From positions 2,022,001-2,086,000 of the forward strand of contig JAFBJZ010000354.1 in assembly GCA_016785225.1 (NCBI GenBank): a DNA stretch of 64,000 nt. Direction: 5' to 3'. How positions within the stretch are numbered: position 1 is the stretch's first letter; each line of letters opens with the position of its first letter. The notes beneath the pieces were generated by a model. It made no database searches, was not told the DNA's origin, and worked only from the letters and a program-made list of their open reading frames with translations. The position numbers and the translations under genes were made by a program. The stretch comes from Psettodes erumei (lineage: Eukaryota; Chordata; Actinopteri; Pleuronectiformes; Psettodidae). Of the stretch, positions 24,593 through 36,383 are shown in pieces.

Positions 24593-24702
24593 TTCCAAAA
24601 GCAGCTTCAATAGCTGGAAGAGGATCGCGTGTCCCATCCTTCCATCAAAGCAGTTTGATTGGCCTCTGTGCTTCCCCGGCATCAGTGTTGCCCGATTCCT
24701 CT

Positions 24703-27700
24703 TTAATCTGAGGTCTCGGGAGGCAGTGCCGGGTGGCTGTGCTCCTCCTCATCTCCTCTCAAGGAGGACGGTTTGCCCTGAGATCCCGGTGAGGACTGTT
24801 GTGCTTTGATTGGGCAGTTGGCAACCATGTGGTCAATACTCTGGCAGTAATGGCACTTCTTCGGCTGGGGTGGTAACTTGCACTCTTTGGCATGGTGATC
24901 CAGGCCCCCACAGTTGTAGCACCTACAATGGCAGAGAGCATTTAGTCAGATATGATATATGCTTAAACTGTTAATGAGTCTTTAAGATCTTAAAAGAAAT
25001 AAGCTTTGACCACATAGTCATATCATCAACATTAGCTGATATGGATTACTTTCAAGCAAACAGTAGCCTATTTGCACATCTCTATCTCAGCTATGTTTAC
25101 CAGCTACCCCCTAACTTTGTCTTAGTGCTGTCTGTTGCTGAGAAGGTAGTACTTGTATTAATCATTTTTTGGAGCTTTTTCACTGAAACGTAAGCCTGCT
25201 GTGGCTGAAAACACTGAGAGTGGTCCAAAAGAGCTGAGTGACTTCTGTTGCACATGTTTGCCACTAGATGGGAACATTTCACTGGAATGACTTGAGATTG
25301 CTTTCCGCCATAAATCTTGCAAGGGCATTCCAGGTCACACCATGCTGCTCTTTGACAAGCACTCCAGGTTGAACATCTCAAAACATTTCTCACTATTAGC
25401 AGCCTTTTAGGCAAACTGGAAGTGCTAAGGTGGTCAGACTGGTCAGAATTACGTGGCAATGTTTCCTATTTTTCTATGGACCTGGTGTGGTTGCCATGGC
25501 ACATATTATCTCGGATATCATGAACAGCTTGTCCTATTTATCACCAAAAGCTTCCCGTGGAAATCTGTTGTGTGAGCTGTCCATTTCTTCGGCATTGAAC
25601 TTTAGAAATGAACACCATGAGAGGTCAGTGGGAGCCATCGGGGTGCCGCGGGCCACCTATGTTTGAACATAATCTATAGAATGGCCACGCGTGCAGGGGC
25701 GGAAGACAGATGGGTGGTGGGCGTGGGGCGGTCTGTGCCACTTCAGACCCCCTAGCACCCCTGTAAGAGCAAATGAGTTTTGGACTGGGCAGCTGCCCAG
25801 AGGTCAGAACATCTTTGTAGCGGTAGCCATAAGGGGTGGTGTTGAGGTCTTTGCTGCTGCATCATAGAGGCTTCCTACATCAGCATCCATCAGGAGGCAA
25901 GTGGAGGGAAGGGGAAGTGGCCCCTTTTGTCTAAAAAAGCTGCAGTAATGACCTCTGAACCCTGACCCCCACCCCCCAGTCCTCTAACCCCCAATCCCAT
26001 TCCAGCCCCCAGCCTTCTTGCATTTACTCATACACTGTTGCCATGACAACCATGACCTTTAACCCCCTTGCCCAGGCTCTTGCATCTGTTATCAATTAAA
26101 TGGACAGGAGCTTTTTTCCCCTCCCTCAGCCATACAGCTCACTGCAGTGGCAAAACGTGAACCCAAAAGCAAAAACTGGAGTCAAGCATGATATTGTTCA
26201 CTTCTGACCTGAAGATATCTACCTACTGGCAATAAATATGACCAATCAATCATACATAAATCCATGATATACTATCCTGTGTAGCATAATGAAATATGCT
26301 ACAGGGGAACAATATCTTATCCATGGATCAGTGTGGTCTAGAGAGTTATTGAACCACAGCGGGCCTCCCAGGACTCTTTGAGGCAGTAGTGATCTCTGTT
26401 CTCACACTGACTACTCTCTGGCTCTAATCACAACTGACAGGGAGGGGGGTGAAGTTGATACACCTCTAACCTCATGCTATACTGATAGTCAAAGAGTGGC
26501 ACAAAAACTAAGACCCCCATAGCTATTTCTTCCCTTTCACATGGAAGGACATTGTTGCCTTTGCATATAAGAAATGCCCCAGAAATAAAGATATTGCATA
26601 TTTTCAGATCTGTCATGATAATTTTTCCCTATAACTCTCACATGATCTAGACTCATGACATTAGCTCATGGGCATGTTCAGTTCAAATAGAAATACTAAA
26701 TGAAAAAAAATACTTTTGCATTTGTTTTTCCACACTGCAACATCAAAGTCATTTTTCAACAGACAGGCTTCAATCATGTCAAGTAGAATGAAAAAAGTGC
26801 TTGAATCGCCGACAAACTGTCCAGATTAATGTTATTTGCGATGTGAATTTTGAATTATTAATTTGGTTGTGGATTTACAAATCTCATTGGTAGAGGCAGT
26901 TTAGCAAGGGAGAGAGAGAGAGAGTCATTGGGTGTGAATTCTCTTGGGGCCTGCAGATTTAAACAGTTATTGATCCAGGTCACACATCAAGCCTGCTGGT
27001 GTGACCCTTGCTGGGGCTGGAGGTGGGGGTTGAGGAAGAGGAAGGAAAATGGGGAGAAACTAAAACACCATTGTATATCTGATCCAAAGTGGACACAACA
27101 ATGACTGTTTGTGGACTGTTAAGCTATTGAGCATTTAATAAAGGTCCCTAATGTAAAGATGCATGATTTGTTGCTGCACAACTAAAACAATGTATCTCCA
27201 AATTTGGTGATTTTGATTTCTTTTTTGTTTATTTAGGTACACTGATAAATAAGGTGTTTCTTGATGGGTTGTGTAAATCCTTAAGCCAAACAAACTATTT
27301 GTTATTATCTGAAAAAATGCATTATCACAAAGCTGAATTTCTCAAAATGTAGTTCCTGTTTTTTCCCAGCTCATCCTTGCTTACCTATCACTCTTTGAAC
27401 GTCGCTTCTGGACCTTCTTGCCTTTGGGTCTTCGCTCGCTGCCCACACAGTGGATGCCACCTGGTCCTGTAACTCGCTGAGACTCCAGGCCCTTTGATGA
27501 CTTCTTGAAGGTGAACTCAACTGCCTCACCCTCCTTCAGGCTGCGGAAGCCTTCCATGTGCAATTTGCTCTGAAAAGGAACATAGCAAGAAGGACTCAGC
27601 ACCAAAATAATTATTTGGGGTTTGAGGAAATTCCAGTTCGGCTGTGTGTAAAGCCCTGTGCTTCATGAATGGTAAAACAGAGAGATTAAAATCACAAAGG

Positions 27701-30700
27701 GTTCAAAAAATATTTGAATCTTATTCTTACGTCTGTGTATAGAGACCTACACGCTACTAGCAACCAAATCACCTCCACCCTGGCCTTGTTTATATGTAGC
27801 ATTAACATGTGTCATCAGTGGACACCTCTACATAAGTACCTTAGTTCACACATTAGATTGTGTCTCCACGAGTGTCTCAAATGACCACCTTGAGATCACA
27901 CCTCCCCGCTCTATATGCAAATAAACATTCACATTTACATATGCAACATTGATTTTCACTGGCGGGAGGCAACACTGCACTTCCTGTGCTTAGTCTTAAA
28001 AGAATGCAGACTGCGTCTTTGGTGTGCCCAGGCAAACCAAATTGCCATAAGATGTTAAGACACACTCGTAATATAGCTCTATGGGCTTTTTGAGATTTCA
28101 AGACAGAAAAAGCCAGCTAAAGCCATTTGTAGCTGTGACTTGCATTTCTTTGTGATTGAGAAGGCATTTCTTCAGTGTGGCCCAGGACATATTCACATAC
28201 ACATGTGCAGGACAGACCACCTCTGAATGTGGAGGGATCAGGTCTGGACTCATCCTGAAGGCATCAAGGGTGCATTCACACCTCAGCACTTGTGATTGGA
28301 TCACCCAAGATGCATGTTAATGCCAGCCATGAACAGGGCCATTGAGCCTGCTGAGACTTTGACCCTCGAGAACAAACCCCCACCCACCCTTCACTGTGAT
28401 ACCATCAGTCTCTTATCAGACGTCTGGTATTTTAAGGTGATCATTATGTCTCACCTCATAAATAAACAATCACTACAAAGCTTGATGTTCCCTTTCTACT
28501 GAGCAGTTCGGACACACATTCCCCTGCATTAAAGAAAGGCACCATTGCCCCAATGCTGCTTTGTCTTTTTGCTGCATCTGAGCAGTAAACCTGATGAGGA
28601 TAACCTTCAAACCCCCCCCCCCCAGAGGAACAGCATTCCACACTGCCGCCCCCACCCCCATCCCTCTTCCCACCCACATCACATAGCTTGACTAACACAC
28701 TGACTACCACCACTAACCCTAAACTGCAGGATGCAGGAGTTAGTGTCGGGTTGGGGGTGGGGTGAGAAGGCAGCGTGGCTTCTCTGTGAGGTTGGGGGGT
28801 CAGGGTGACATTCCTTGGATAGTTGTTTGGCAGAAAGACACTGATGATAAAAATTGAGGGAAAGCACAAATGATTGATGTCTCCCTTTTGATATGAAGGC
28901 TTTAATATGTGACATCTTTTTTATATAAAAGAAAGGTACTTGATGAACCACCACATTGGAGAAGTTTAATTAATCCACAATAAAGCAACAATGGCACTGG
29001 GGGGTCGATCATGTTGAAAGTAAATCGTAATCTAGCATTCATGCTTACCTGCATTACTCATTCAATGTTCACCTGAAGTGACCTTTCAGAAGGTCCCTCT
29101 TGATACGAGTGTCTTGCAAAAAAACATTTTCTGATTGGAAAAGAAAAGCAAAAGAGGCGAGGGAAATGAAGGTGTGGTGTGGTTTTGAGGATAACACCTT
29201 GAGACTGGCTAACACAACATGGAAAATCCCTCTCAAAAATTCCTTCGGTGGGACTGAGAGATTAAAATGTCATAGCCACGACAGACTGTTGACACAAGAA
29301 GAAAGATCCACAATGAAGTTGGGTTATTTTGATAGACATTAATCCCATTTTCTTTCTTAAATTTTTAAGGTGAGTCACATCTACCCATTAATTATGTGCA
29401 ACGGTCTGCAATCTGTTTTTGCCAAAACCACCAGGAATCAAACTCTGCTTCTCAAAGCATACACTTTGTTTCAAGTAAAGTATAGGGTCCATTTTAAAGC
29501 AAAGCCAACAGTAGAAGCCTTTGGGACAGGTAATAATTTTAAAAGATGCAAGAAGGAAATCTCCAAGGCGCTGCATCAGATTAATCAACGAATTAAAACA
29601 CTTCACAACTCAACATTTATGTTGAAATCATAGCTCATCACAAAGCCCAGCCAGTGTTACTAGGGTCTTCTGCAATTACAAAAACAACGACAAACAAAAT
29701 CCCCAATTTCTTCATTCCTGCGACGTTCATTCATAGCTGAGCATCTGCTGCAAAGTCCTGAGCAGCCTGGAAACACGAATGGTGAGCCATGACATTTGAC
29801 TGGCAGCATGGACATCCACCCAGCCGCAATCCCATCAGGGCCCTCTCTGCCATGGTGACCGTTAACCCATTTCCTCTCCCAAGTGTGACCTTCCCCACCC
29901 CCATAACGGGCCCACACATTATTAACACATGCACACAAACACACATACATATACCCAGGTACAGGATCAGAGTTGGTCTTTTAACTTGGATGTACAATCC
30001 AATGTTGAGGTCTTATTAGTGGGGTCTACTGTAACCTCTGTCTAAAATGTGTCTGGAAGCCCAGTGAGGCAGAGAAAGACATCAGAGCAGCGAGGGACAA
30101 TAGCAGGGCTGCTGCTGCCACAAAGAGGGGCTCGGTCATGGCTGAGGGGTGCTTCATTCGGATTCATGCTTCTATTGTCCACCTGCACAAAGGCTGGTGG
30201 ACCCTGGGAGTTAATTTTCCCTGACACGCGGCCACTAATTTTAGGACTAAGGCCTTTTACGTTGCCATAACCACGCTACATCCATCATTGACACGCGTGT
30301 GTCTAACTTTTGTAGTGACAGAGAGGGAAGCAAGTCATTGGTTTTCTTGTTGATGAAATGAGTGCAATCACAATGAGGTTATTGCTTAGGTAAAGCAACC
30401 TTACAACATTTCTGCAGCAGCAATCAACTTATTTTTGTGACACAAAAGGTTTTGAACATGAGTTTTTAAAGCGGCATATGATGGCAACTGACATCGAACC
30501 TGTAGTGACACCAACCACTTTAATTCTCTTTAACTGCTGCAGCACCAAACTGCAAGTTTCCATCCCCAGTTGGACTCATATTTTGATTTGCAAAATGACT
30601 AATCAAACACCAGCTTCCTGTGAATATTCAAACAATACATATTTCAGTTGAACAAATGTTCCTTGGAGCAATGCAAGATCTCTCTTTATGCATCATCATG

Positions 30701-32749
30701 AACAGAAAACTCACTGAAGGAAAACAGAAGTGAGTATGAGCATATGCAAACTACTGAGAATAAACCATGTACAACAGACCTTCTTTTTAGGGATCTGTTT
30801 ACAGTTTGTGAAGAAGGAAATTTAAAAAAAATAAATTAAAGAGATCCCCTTTGCTCTTGAACACACTACTACACACACAGGGGTGTGTGTGTGTGTGGGG
30901 GGGGGGGAGCAGACAGCAGAGAGCCCTTAATCACTTTATGACAGGAACCTTGAGGTGAATGAACAGCTCGTGGGGACTCCTCTCATTCACATGCTAAGCC
31001 TTTATCTTATCAAACAGCAATGTAGGCACTCACTCACATGAGAAGAGGGAAGCACACCCACCGCTACCTCCCTGTCCCTTTACCTCCCTCTTCACCATCA
31101 CCACTTTAAAAAACTTAAATGAACCAAAGATATTTTTAAAAAATATATTATTTCTTCAGTCTGAGAAAGAAACTATAAAAGTAAAGAATGAGATATTTGA
31201 TCAAGACAACACCATCTTTAAAAAATTACATCGACTCTCATTTAGAAGCATGATAATTTTCACAGCCCTCATTTAAAATACTTTTTACTTTTTTAAAAAA
31301 TATAGGATAAATTACCCTCTTCCTCAAAGCACCATTCACCTCACAGCACACTCTGACCTGTGTGCCCTGAATTTTTCTCCTCAACCACACTGCAGAAAAC
31401 CCCACCAGTCCACTCCAGTTAGATCTATCACTTCATATCATAACTTCAATGAGACATATCAAACCCCTGCTGAGATTAACCCATGTGTTGAATTAAATCT
31501 CTTATATCCTCTTTACTCGTGCTTAACAGCACTTACTGCTTGAAAAGCTGCATTTTAATTAAATTAATTAAACTGGGTTGGAAACAGGTGGGGTGAGCTG
31601 GCTCCTGCTGGGGAGAAATTCACTTGCTTAGGGAAAGGAAGGGATTTCCACTAGTGAGAATGAGCAGATGGTCACCCTACCTGGTGGACAAACACATCAA
31701 CCGGTTCGTCCAGCGGCACTCCCTCGCGATTGGTCATGGACAGGAACCCGAAGCCCATGCGGACGTTGAACCATTTGCACACGCCAACCCCGTGGAGAGA
31801 CTGTGAATGTTCCTCGGTACTCGGTCCCTCGTCCTCCTCGGTCTTACACACTCCTGAAATGAAGTTACACAAGATTCAGCTCGTACTGCTGCGAAGGATA
31901 TGATGAGCATACACGCATACACTCTTTCCCCCCAAAACAACCACATTTCAGTAAGGTTCAGAAAATCCGAAAAAGTTTTCTTCCCTTTTTCTCCAGTACA
32001 AATCAATGCGGATCGATGAAAGGAAGACACGAGTAGGGAACTGTAAGGTTGTGTTTTGTTTCTTTCATTCGCAGTTTCTTCAGTTTCTTTCTTTTTTTTA
32101 ATTCGCCACTTGCATTCAGGGAAAAAAGCAGCTGAGCAGCAACCTTCCTCAAAGAGTACGGCACGAGTTTGTGCAAAATAAGTGATCTCGGAAACTGCAT
32201 GGTGTCAGAATTTCTAAAGAGCGTTTCAATCCATTGATAGACACGGATTGCAGATCACGTGTGTGAACAATACCGGAAAATGTGCCATTACAATCAGATA
32301 GACAGTCCCATCAGAAAGCAGCTTAATTAACTCGTTAAATAACACAAAGCATCTTATTTTGTTACTCAACCTGGGAATTCCTGGTTAGAAACGGAGCCCA
32401 TGTCTTCAGTTCTGCCTTGAGTCAGAATTAGCACCCAAGCTACAGTATCCTTTTTTAACCCTCAAACTGGGTAATCCTCACAGATTGCCACTTTCATGCA
32501 AAATGCTGTGAAAAGCAGAAGCTGCGCCGTGAGAGAGAAAGCGGGAGAGGGGGTAAACAAAAGAGGGCTGGCAACCTATTCCCCCTAAACAATGAGGGGT
32601 GGGGGTCATCGGGAAGATTTTTTTCTGAAGGCCCCCCCTCCTAAAAAATCTCAAAGACAATGCGAGGAAACCCAGCCCCTTCAGGAACCACTTCAACCAT
32701 TCACAAGAGATAACTCCACCGAGAAGAATCCCAACATACCTTCTGCCAT
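24703..32749 (-). CDS. lin28a: RNA-binding protein LIN28A
   Basis: Four coding exons on the minus strand: 32740-32749 (only ATGGCAGAAG), 31681-31853, 27385-27569 and 24703-24922, giving 195 codons plus stop. LIN28A binds the let-7 precursor loop and blocks its maturation, and supports stem-cell and germ-cell programmes. Residues 29 to about 100 form the cold-shock domain (CKWFNVRMGFGFLSM, DVFVHQSKLHMEGFRSL, EAVEFTFKK). A basic RRPKGKKVQKRRSKSDR linker leads to two CCHC knuckles: C124-C127-H132-C137 and C146-C149-H154-C159. The A form is preferred over LIN28B because of the short N-terminus and short acidic C-terminus (GDEEEHSHP). Introns of 2.5 and 4.1 kb make it the loosest gene here. Confidence 0.95.
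24923..31680 (-). other. lin28a introns 3 and 2 (non-coding content)
   Basis: Apart from exon 3 (27385-27569) this span is intronic. It holds simple repeats: (GA)n at about 26909-26924, a C-run near 28610-28622 and (GT)n plus a G-run at 30880-30907. A homeobox-like attaattaaattaatta cluster is near 31556-31571. The open frame at 25097-25459 has no recognisable domain. I see no RNA gene or transposon protein. Confidence 0.5.
32251..32262 (+). promoter_or_regulatory. E-box (TCACGTG) in lin28a intron 1
   Basis: cagatcacgtgt contains TCACGTG (CACGTG at 32256-32261), the bHLH-zip (Myc/USF/MiT) type of E-box, about 480 bp inside the gene from the start codon. A second CACGTG is at 32906-32911 on the upstream side. 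Motif match only. Confidence 0.35.
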
Positions 32750-35700
32750 GTTTGAGGGCCAGTTTGCTCCCAGTGTTCACCGCTGCCGCGTCTTTGTTTA
32801 CCGAAAACGCGTTTGCGCTCTTCTGCAGTGGTCAGTCCCCGGTGGTCAATACGAATGATCCATTTCCAATCCAACAAACCCCCCACACACACTCTCGGTC
32901 ATGTCCACGTGATTCACAATTAGAGTCCCCAAGGATTACATTGCATATTGGAAGGGCCCACATGTGGCTAGTGACCAATCACTTCTAACGAAATTTCCTT
33001 AAAATATATATATTTAAGTGTGATATTTCCATCAAGACTCCTGTTCTACTCACAGTAACATCAGAAATGTTCAAGGACTGTACTTCATAGCAATCATTAG
33101 TCCATTTTTTGCAGGACTGAATATGAAATCTCGCATAAAATAAAACAAGGCAAAGCTGCTTTTAGTAGTATTCAGATAATTCTCAACCACCATTGTCTCG
33201 TTTTACAGCGGTTTGTATTATGACACTTAACGAATTGACATTTACTTTTACTCCATGGTAAAGCCTTTTTAAAAATTTTATGTAAATGCTTGAGCATGTA
33301 AGTGGGGTGAGAGGGAAGGCGATAAGTAGTAAATCCTGTTTTTTCCTATTTTAAAAACAACAAATCATCATCAATTTTTTATTTGGTAACCAAGGAATTA
33401 GTTTAGTGCTGCACGTTATCTGACTGTTGTAACGTTTGATTCGTTTGTGATCTCTGAATCGGGTTAGCTGCAGTTCTCTCACGCCAAAGAAAGGTTTTTT
33501 TATCCAGATGAAACTTAAAGGGGGAGCCCCCCCCCTTCTTTTCTTTCCTCCATGCAGCAATGGAGGAACAGCTATACTTCAGTCAAACCGCCGAGATGAT
33601 GAGTAAAATGTTCAGGAGAAAATGAAAGCGAATATTAACCACACCAAGATGGGGAAAAGGTTGAAATAAACAGTCCGCAAAACAAGGTGGCAGCTTGAAG
33701 ACAAGCCAGGCTGGTCAAACCAAGTCACGGATCGATAGTGATTGATTGCATCATGTTAAAATGTTGACTCGTGTCCTTGTTGGATGATGGATGAATCAAA
33801 GGCGGAGGAAAGTAATCTTTTAACGGAACCCGAAGTTAAATAATCTTAGATCTGAAATAGCCGAAACGAAAGATGGACGAGGCCTATAATAGAGCCTAAT
33901 GAAACGAAACTTATGAAAATAATTATTAGCAGTACTAACAAACATCGTAGAACAACCGAATGCACGAGTAATTCATTGTCAACGAAAGCTCAAACAAAAA
34001 CCCCGCATTTAACCCAAATAAATATAAAATGTGTGGATTAGTGTAAATTTTACGTTTGATGACTAACTGGAGAGTTTAGAGTAATGGTTGACCTTCACTG
34101 TGGGGAAAGATGATTTAAGAGCTGGATTAGTTAAAATTATCTTGGAAATAATCTTAACGATTCTACTGGTCTTTCTGAGTGGAGGCTGCGGCTCCACCTC
34201 TACCGGCTAATATACACCCACCGACGACTGTTCAGAGGTGACCTGTCGATTTCCTCACAACTATATCACGACGACGACCCCTTGTGGACCCACAAAACTC
34301 GTGTGTGCGTGGCCCTAAACGTTACATAATTGTCAGCATTAAATATCTAAGTAATATACAGGATAACAACACAGACCAGGGAAAGAAATGCCCTACACTC
34401 AAGCCTTAAAGTAAATATTTGATTAAATAAACATAAACATAAAAATGAGTATATTATAAAAATAAAAATATACACCGAAAATTAAATGGCTTTAGAAATG
34501 CAAGGTATGAAAAGAAAGAAACTTCAAAACATTTTTTGTTTAAAGCTGAATATACCCATAAAACACATTAATTAATCTAAGCAGTAGACTACTCATGTCC
34601 TCGTTCTTCCTTATTTAATGGATCATTTTGACTTAGTAATTACGTCTGTACTTTTTTATCTTTTAAATTCGATTAGAAATGATATTTTATTATGCGATGC
34701 TGGGATAAAAGATAACGAGAGAGATGGAGGAGGTGCTATTTTTTATCTGCAAAACTATTTACATACGATCATAATCCTAATGTAGTTTATCGTGTGACGT
34801 CAAATCTCATTATCCCTCATTCGTTACTTCCTGGCATTTTACAAATCATTTCTATGAAATAACCTAAAATACGTTTCAGTCATTTAACAAATACCCCAAA
34901 TCTGCAAGAAAGAAAGAGGGGAAACTCCTTTCGCTTCAGTATAGTCAGAAATTCAAACTAAAGCCTTGGTAGCTCCTACAACTTTTCACCATTTAAAAAC
35001 ATAAGTGCAGCCTACTTCATGTACCCATTTTCGATTGACTGAGAACAAATTGGAAAACCTTGCACGACAGTCAATCTTTCTGTTATTATAAAGTAAATTC
35101 TATCGCACACGTCACTAAAAACATCTGTCATTTTAAATGGATTTTGAATTTTAACAACATAACTTTGAAACCCCGGTTGCCTCTGACTTGCATGTCAGCA
35201 AGTCAGAGGGGTCAATGTCTCCCAAGTGCAGCCTCATATTATCTTGGACGGAGTCCAGGGCGTTTGGATCTCACCCTTACTGGACTCAAGCCAAGGTGCT
35301 ATGGGTCAATGGTCTGCAGTGATGTCTGTCTCTAACTCTGACTTTAATGAACGCTCTACTCCATCAGCATCTACTTCTTTAATAATAATACTAATAGAAA
35401 AAATAATGATAATTAGAATAACATATTACAACATAGCGACATCCAGGGTGTCACAACATCCAGTAATACCCAAAAGCAGCGTCGTAAAGTTGCCATGTAT
35501 TATGTCAAATTGCCACTAGATGTCAGTACATCTCTGACCTGATTGTACGGGGCAAATCCGAGTCACGCAATCAAACCCTTAAGTTTAACTTTACCAAATA
35601 TTGTGACAGTTAATACTCTGTCACTGGCTAAGAGATTACACCCAGACTCTGTGATGAGTCATGGCGAATGACAATATTATATCGCCTAACTTGATATTCA

Positions 35701-36383
35701 TTGCTGTTTTGCAGATGTTCTTCTTTATCTTAAACTTTATATTTCTGTCTGCGTAGTGGTCTGCAGCCACTCACACAGATCAGAGGAGTCCCGCCTCTCC
35801 CAATATAACAAAGCGATGTGCCAAGGAGCAACCAACCAACTCCAGACGCTGGAGAATCTTTCTGACATTACCGGGGAGCATCGCTCCGCATGTCGACGCC
35901 GGGCATCTGTCCAGTATCAGGTGGATGGATCGGTTCCTGGGCGGGACAAGGCAGCCAGCTGGAGGCGTGCGACAGTTCAGAGGAATATTCGCACCGGTAG
36001 GCTACAGCGTTACGAAGGGAATTTCCTGCAGCTCTTCCAGGAGCAGAAGGGGAGAACACGTTGACGGAGGGAGATCGGAGGCGACAGTGCGCAGCTCAGC
36101 AGAATGCCAAACATGGAGCTGCAGAACAAAGTTAAAAAGCCCACAGCTAACTGCGCCAAGTAGTCTGCTGCGACTGGACTGCAATCATGTAGCCATTTTC
36201 TTAAAAGCTTGGAATTCAGAAGGATTTGTCGTTTGTAGATGCCATGCAGGGTAACGTGAGGAGTAAAGCTCGTAGGCTGTGAGGTGAACTCTGTGCGGAG
36301 AAAGCAGAAACAGAACACAGAGGTTTATTTGCGCTCCTGGTCCCGTTTACGCCGTTTGCAGCTCCTGCCATTCCGAGCCAAAC
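32750..36383. promoter_or_regulatory. Divergent spacer between lin28a and maneal
   Basis: About 3.6 kb with no supported coding exon. A CACGTG E-box at 32906-32911 is 157 bp upstream of the lin28a ATG. A perfect 12-bp inverted repeat is at 35180-35209 and a CTCF-like ccactagatgtcag (13/14) at 35513-35526. The last 0.6 kb before maneal is less AT-rich and probably holds its promoter and 5' UTR. Between 33.0 and 35.0 kb I see only AT-rich sequence. Confidence 0.45.
35180..35209. repeat. Perfect 12-bp inverted repeat
   Basis: cctctgacttgc (35180-35191) and gcaagtcagagg (35198-35209) are exact reverse complements with a 6-nt loop (atgtca). It lies in the lin28a/maneal spacer. Confidence 0.8.

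Larger units (their letters stand above)
21283..24702 (-). other. lin28a: lin28a 3' UTR (about 3.4 kb) with miRNA seed matches
   Basis: From the stop codon at 24703 to a minus-strand AATAAA (tttatt at 21283-21288) there is no coding exon. In mRNA sense it contains CTACCTCA (24585-24592, full 8-mer for let-7), TACCTCA at 23379-23385 and 21666-21672 (weaker let-7 matches), CTCAGGGA (22324-22331, full 8-mer for lin-4/miR-125) and TGTTTAC (about 21416-21422, miR-30 type). A long, let-7-responsive 3' UTR is a known feature of LIN28 genes. Other tttatt sites (for example 23256) could give a shorter UTR. A short ACTG tandem repeat is at 24316-24343. Confidence 0.7.

Noticed and set aside
25097..25459. 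120-codon minus-strand open frame in lin28a intron 3
   Set aside because: No recognisable domain, no splice support and no transposon similarity that I can see.
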